Positions 59,365 to 64,000 of a stretch of 64,000 nt of DNA are shown one piece after another. Numbering within the stretch: position 1 is the first letter of the stretch; each line of letters opens with the position of its first letter. The position numbers and the translations under genes are program-made. The notes under the pieces were generated by a model that saw only the letters and a list, made by a program, of their open reading frames with translations, was not told the DNA's origin and searched no databases. Origin of the DNA: Luteimonas sp. J29 (GTDB taxonomy: Bacteria; Pseudomonadota; Gammaproteobacteria; Xanthomonadales; Xanthomonadaceae); NCBI RefSeq assembly GCF_000472505.1, contig NZ_AWZR01000007.1:124001-188000 (forward strand), read 5' to 3'.

Positions 59365-62111
59365 GCCATCGCTCCTTCGCGGGTCGTACTGCGCGGCGGC
59401 GCCGGCGCGAGGTAGCCCACCAGCGTGCACAGCAGGCCGTAGGCGATGAACGAGCCGATGCCGAACAGGTCGCCCAGGTGCTGGCGGTCGACCAGCACCA
59501 GCTTCGCCAGCACCACGCCCATCAGCACCGCGCCGGCCAGCCACAGCAGGCGCTGGCCGCGGCGCGAACCGGAGATCCATCCCGCCACGCCGAGCAGGCT
59601 CCAGACCACGGTCAGGCTGGCCTGCGCCAGCGCGCTGCTGGCCAGGCCGGCGTCCCACGCCACCCCGCCCCAGTGGTGCACCGAGCGCAACGTGAGCGTG
59701 GTCGCCAGGAGGAATCCGGCGGCCGCGAGCAGGCCCGCGCGCGTGCCCTCCAGCCGTGCCGCCCGCGCGGACCAGAGCCAATGCGCCAGCAGCGCCAGCA
59801 GGCCCACCTGCACCAGTTCGAGCGGGTTGAGCACTGCCACCCACGGAAGCGGTGCCGCGCTGCCCGCGGCGAACTGGCTGGCGAACCACCACAGGGCAAG
59901 CGCGACCGCCACCAGCGCCTGCAGCACCGGCCGCAGGGGGTCGAGGTCCCCGCCGCGCGGCGACCGCAGCACTGGCCAGTGCCGCTGCGACAGCACGAAC
60001 AGCACGATCCACGGCAGCACGAGCGCCGCCAGCTCCCAGCCCTCGCCGAAGCCCTGGCGGTCGGCCAGCCACGCCAGCGACAGCGATACCGCCAGCGGCC
60101 AGCCCAGCCACCATCCGAACTGTGCCCAGTCGGCCAGCGCGTCGTCGTCGCGCAGGCAGGCCAGGCTGCGCAGCCCCAGCACCGCAAACGCCAGCCATGC
60201 CCATGCGCCGGCGCCGGCGAACGGGTGACCGTGTTCGCCGGCCTGGGCCAGCGCGAACGGCACCGCCGCGAGCATCGCGACCAGCACCGTCGCCGACAGC
60301 ACGCGCGCGGGCCGCACGCGATGCGCCTCGGCCGCCAGCCACCCGCTCAGCACCAGCGCGGCGAATCCGGCAGCCAGCGCGGCACCGGGGGGAACGAAGG
60401 CGTCGATCTCCAGAGCGAGGTTGGCGCCCCACCAGCACAGGCCCCACAGGTAGTACGCCAGGGCAATGCGCGACGCGCCGGCCGCGCGGCTGGTCCACGC
60501 ACTGGCGAACCCGGCCAGGGCGATCAGCAGCATGCCCATGAAGCCCGGGTTGAGCAGCGGCCGCACGAAGCCGTCCAGCGCTTCGTCGCGCGCCAGCAGG
60601 TGGAAGACGCCCGCCGCCAGCTGCAGGGCGGCGCCTGCCACCTGCGGCAACCTCCGGCGCTGGCGCAGGCCCAGCCAGACCAGTCCCGCGCCCTCGAGCG
60701 CGAATACGCTCGCGGTCGCCTGCGCCGACAGCGCCAGCGGCACGGCCAGCGTCGCGAAGCCGGCCGCGAGCAGCGCATGCGCATCCGACAGCAGCCGGTA
60801 CCCCTCGCGCCGGCGCAGCAGCCACGCCAGCACCGCATAGAGCGCGGCCAGTCCGAGCGCGCACCAGGCCAGCGGCATGCGCTCGCCTTCGAGCAGCGCC
60901 GCCTGCAGCGAGAACGCCACCAGCGGCGTGCCGAACAGCAGGCAGCCGTCGATCATGTCCCGCCGGCCCTCCGGCTGGCGGCGCGCGAACAGGATCGGCA
61001 GGAGCAGGTAGAAGGCGAAGAACAACGCCAGGAACGGCTGGGTGGTGTCGCGATACTCGGGTGCGTAGGCCAGCACGCCCCAGGCGATGCCGATGCCCCA
61101 GGTGAACACGAAGCCAAGCAGGTTCAGCAGCCGCCACGACCTGACCCAGGCGATGGCGACGATCGCGGCATTGAGCACCGCGTAGTACGAGAACAGCGCG
61201 ACGTGGTTGCCGCTGCCGGTGGACAGCCAGATGGGCGCAAGGAAGCCGGCGACGATGCCCAACCCCGCCATGCTGCGCGAATCCTGCAGCACCGCCAGCA
61301 CGCACAGCCCCGCGACCAGGGCGATGCTCAGCCCGAACGCCGCCGTCGCCGGCAACAGCCCGTAGACCTTGAAGGCGGCGAAGACGACCAGCAGCAGCAC
61401 GCCGATCGCCCCGCCCTGCAGCGCCAGCGCGAACGCAGGACGCGCCTGCCGCTGGCGCCAGCCGAAGGCCAGGCCCGCGATCGCGGCCAGGGCGACGCCC
61501 GCCAGGCGCAGTTCGACCGGCATCCGCAGCCAGCCCTGGTCGCTGGCGTACTTGAGCAGCGCCGCCACGCCGGCCAGCAGCACCAGCATGCCGACCTTCA
61601 CCGGCACGTTGCCGACGGTGACCCAGCGCCGGACGGCGCGCAGGAACGAACCGCCCCCGTCCGCCGCGGCACCCGCGTGCGGCGACCGACGCGGCGAGGC
61701 GGCCTGCGCCTGGTTATCGGCGCCCGCGGCGCGTGCGGCGGCGGCCGCGGCGCCCTGGTCCGCCGTGGCGCGCGGCGGCAGCGGCGGGGGCACCGCCGGC
61801 CCGGCTTCCTGCGGCGGGACGTGCGGACCTGGCCCCGGCGCAGCGCCCGGCTCGACCTGGAAGGGAGCGGAGATTCCCGAGGCCGCCCCGGTGGCATGCC
61901 GGACGGTGCCCCGACCCGTGGCCGAGAGGGGAACCGCTTCGCGCTGCGGCGACGGCGCGGCCGCGTCCGCCGTTCCCGCGCGCAGCCGGGCGACGGCGTC
62001 CTCGAGCTCCCGCACCCGCCGCCGGAGAGCGGCCACCGACACCAGCGCCACGACCAGCAGCACCGGCATGGCGAGCACGGCCAGCGCCAGCAGGGTCAGC
62101 AGTCCTTCCAT
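59361..62111 (-). CDS. DUF2339 polytopic membrane protein
   Basis: A 916-residue protein. An N-terminal membrane helix (LLTLLALAVLAMPVLLVVAL) and a short coiled coil (about 30-50) lead to a Pro/Ala-rich, poorly conserved linker (about 55-170). More than twenty hydrophobic segments then fill the rest. The conserved start of the membrane part reads GNVPVKVGMLVLLAGVAALL and KYASDQGW, followed by RLAGVALAAIAGLAFGWRQR. This is the DUF2339 layout. Function is unknown. It is co-translated with DUF3999 and embedded between gap and pgk. The ATG at 62111 begins the first helix. Confidence 0.8.
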   Translation of the reverse strand: MEGLLTLLALAVLAMPVLLVVALVSVAALRRRVRELEDAVARLRAGTADAAAPSPQREAVPLSATGRGTVRHATGAASGISAPFQVEPGAAPGPGPHVPPQEAGPAVPPPLPPRATADQGAAAAAARAAGADNQAQAASPRRSPHAGAAADGGGSFLRAVRRWVTVGNVPVKVGMLVLLAGVAALLKYASDQGWLRMPVELRLAGVALAAIAGLAFGWRQRQARPAFALALQGGAIGVLLLVVFAAFKVYGLLPATAAFGLSIALVAGLCVLAVLQDSRSMAGLGIVAGFLAPIWLSTGSGNHVALFSYYAVLNAAIVAIAWVRSWRLLNLLGFVFTWGIGIAWGVLAYAPEYRDTTQPFLALFFAFYLLLPILFARRQPEGRRDMIDGCLLFGTPLVAFSLQAALLEGERMPLAWCALGLAALYAVLAWLLRRREGYRLLSDAHALLAAGFATLAVPLALSAQATASVFALEGAGLVWLGLRQRRRLPQVAGAALQLAAGVFHLLARDEALDGFVRPLLNPGFMGMLLIALAGFASAWTSRAAGASRIALAYYLWGLCWWGANLALEIDAFVPPGAALAAGFAALVLSGWLAAEAHRVRPARVLSATVLVAMLAAVPFALAQAGEHGHPFAGAGAWAWLAFAVLGLRSLACLRDDDALADWAQFGWWLGWPLAVSLSLAWLADRQGFGEGWELAALVLPWIVLFVLSQRHWPVLRSPRGGDLDPLRPVLQALVAVALALWWFASQFAAGSAAPLPWVAVLNPLELVQVGLLALLAHWLWSARAARLEGTRAGLLAAAGFLLATTLTLRSVHHWGGVAWDAGLASSALAQASLTVVWSLLGVAGWISGSRRGQRLLWLAGAVLMGVVLAKLVLVDRQHLGDLFGIGSFIAYGLLCTLVGYLAPAPPRSTTREGAMA

Positions 62112-62171
62112 CGCGTCCTCCCCGCGCGCCCTGCGCAGGCGCAACGCCGGCCACATTAGCCGGACGGATGC

Positions 62172-62205
62172 CGAAAACAAGGAGCCCCGCCAGGGGCGGG
62201 GCTCC
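62172..62205 (-). terminator. rho-independent terminator of gap
   Basis: An 11-base perfect stem GGAGCCCCGCC / GGCGGGGCTCC (62195-62205 and 62181-62191, minus-strand order), followed on the minus strand by TTGTTTTC. It separates gap from the DUF2339 gene. Confidence 0.85.
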
Positions 62206-62230
62206 GGTATCGCCTGCGGCTACCGCCGGC

Positions 62231-64000
<1,770 letters not shown>

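Noticed and set aside
57990-62159. A 1389-codon plus-strand open frame opposite DUF2339/DUF3999
   Set aside because: Antisense artefact of strong third-position GC. The minus-strand frames have signal peptide, membrane helices and a four-base overlap.

Overview
The window is about 64 kb of very GC-rich, densely coded bacterial chromosome. It has few intergenic gaps, many 1-4 base gene overlaps, and almost no mobile DNA. Gene content and order point to a gammaproteobacterium of the Xanthomonadaceae/Lysobacteraceae (Lysobacter, Luteimonas, Pseudoxanthomonas type). The evidence is the fba-pyk-pgk-gap glycolytic block, a DUF3348-DUF802-OmpA-DUF2894 operon, an SAH riboswitch in front of ahcY, a TonB-dependent-receptor-led catabolic cluster and REP-like repeats of the TGTAGGAGCGGCTTCAGCCG type. 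This assignment is inference from family knowledge; no database search was possible.

Layout: 1-2110 (+) is the end of a peptide-amidoligase/proteasome-like locus: permuted ATP-grasp, alpha-E protein and Anbu-type protease. 2174-5463 (-) holds a GT4 glycosyltransferase and a debranching-enzyme-like glucosidase, preceded by a tiny ORF. 5772-16379 is a degradation cluster. Thiolase is on +, and on - are TonB receptor, spinster-type MFS carrier, carboxylesterase and acyl-CoA ligase, followed by a TetR regulator and two short-chain dehydrogenases. The receptor has a sigma70-like promoter with an inverted repeat just upstream. 16611-18241 is ahcY with an SAH riboswitch and a strong terminator.

18258-22309 (+) is a four-gene operon. 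Its core pair looks like a proton-driven stator: a MotA/ExbB-like protein with a roughly 500-residue helical tail plus a MotB/OmpA-like partner, similar in architecture to ZorA/ZorB. Two uncharacterised soluble proteins flank the pair. I consider this the best candidate for an undescribed system. 22574-30781 mixes two related secreted proteins of unknown function, mntP under a yybP-ykoY manganese riboswitch, an alcohol dehydrogenase, tag, a DUF3228 protein, metF, ilvE and an isoaspartate methyltransferase with an export-like N-terminus.

30971-34328 (-) holds a two-component system, a RimK-like ligase and tRNA-Gly(CCC). 34405-46909 holds a GDSL autotransporter esterase, thiS-thiG-trmB, an SLC13-type transporter, a Rieske protein, an FAH-family hydrolase, mscL, an M28 peptidase, a SpoU-type RNA methyltransferase, an AGCS symporter and a GNAT enzyme. 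46933-51186 (-) is an RND efflux pair. 51397-52502 has an orphan HEPN-like protein, a VOC-family remnant and a YCII-related protein.

52626-63232 (-) is the glycolytic block (gap, pgk, pyk, class I fba). It is interrupted by a DUF2339-DUF3999 pair between gap and pgk, and by a FloR/CmlA-like phenicol exporter between pyk and fba. The exporter carries its own promoter, a 7-codon leader ORF and a strong stem-loop, resembling an inducible attenuator. The window ends in an OmpW gene preceded by an FNR/Anr-like box.
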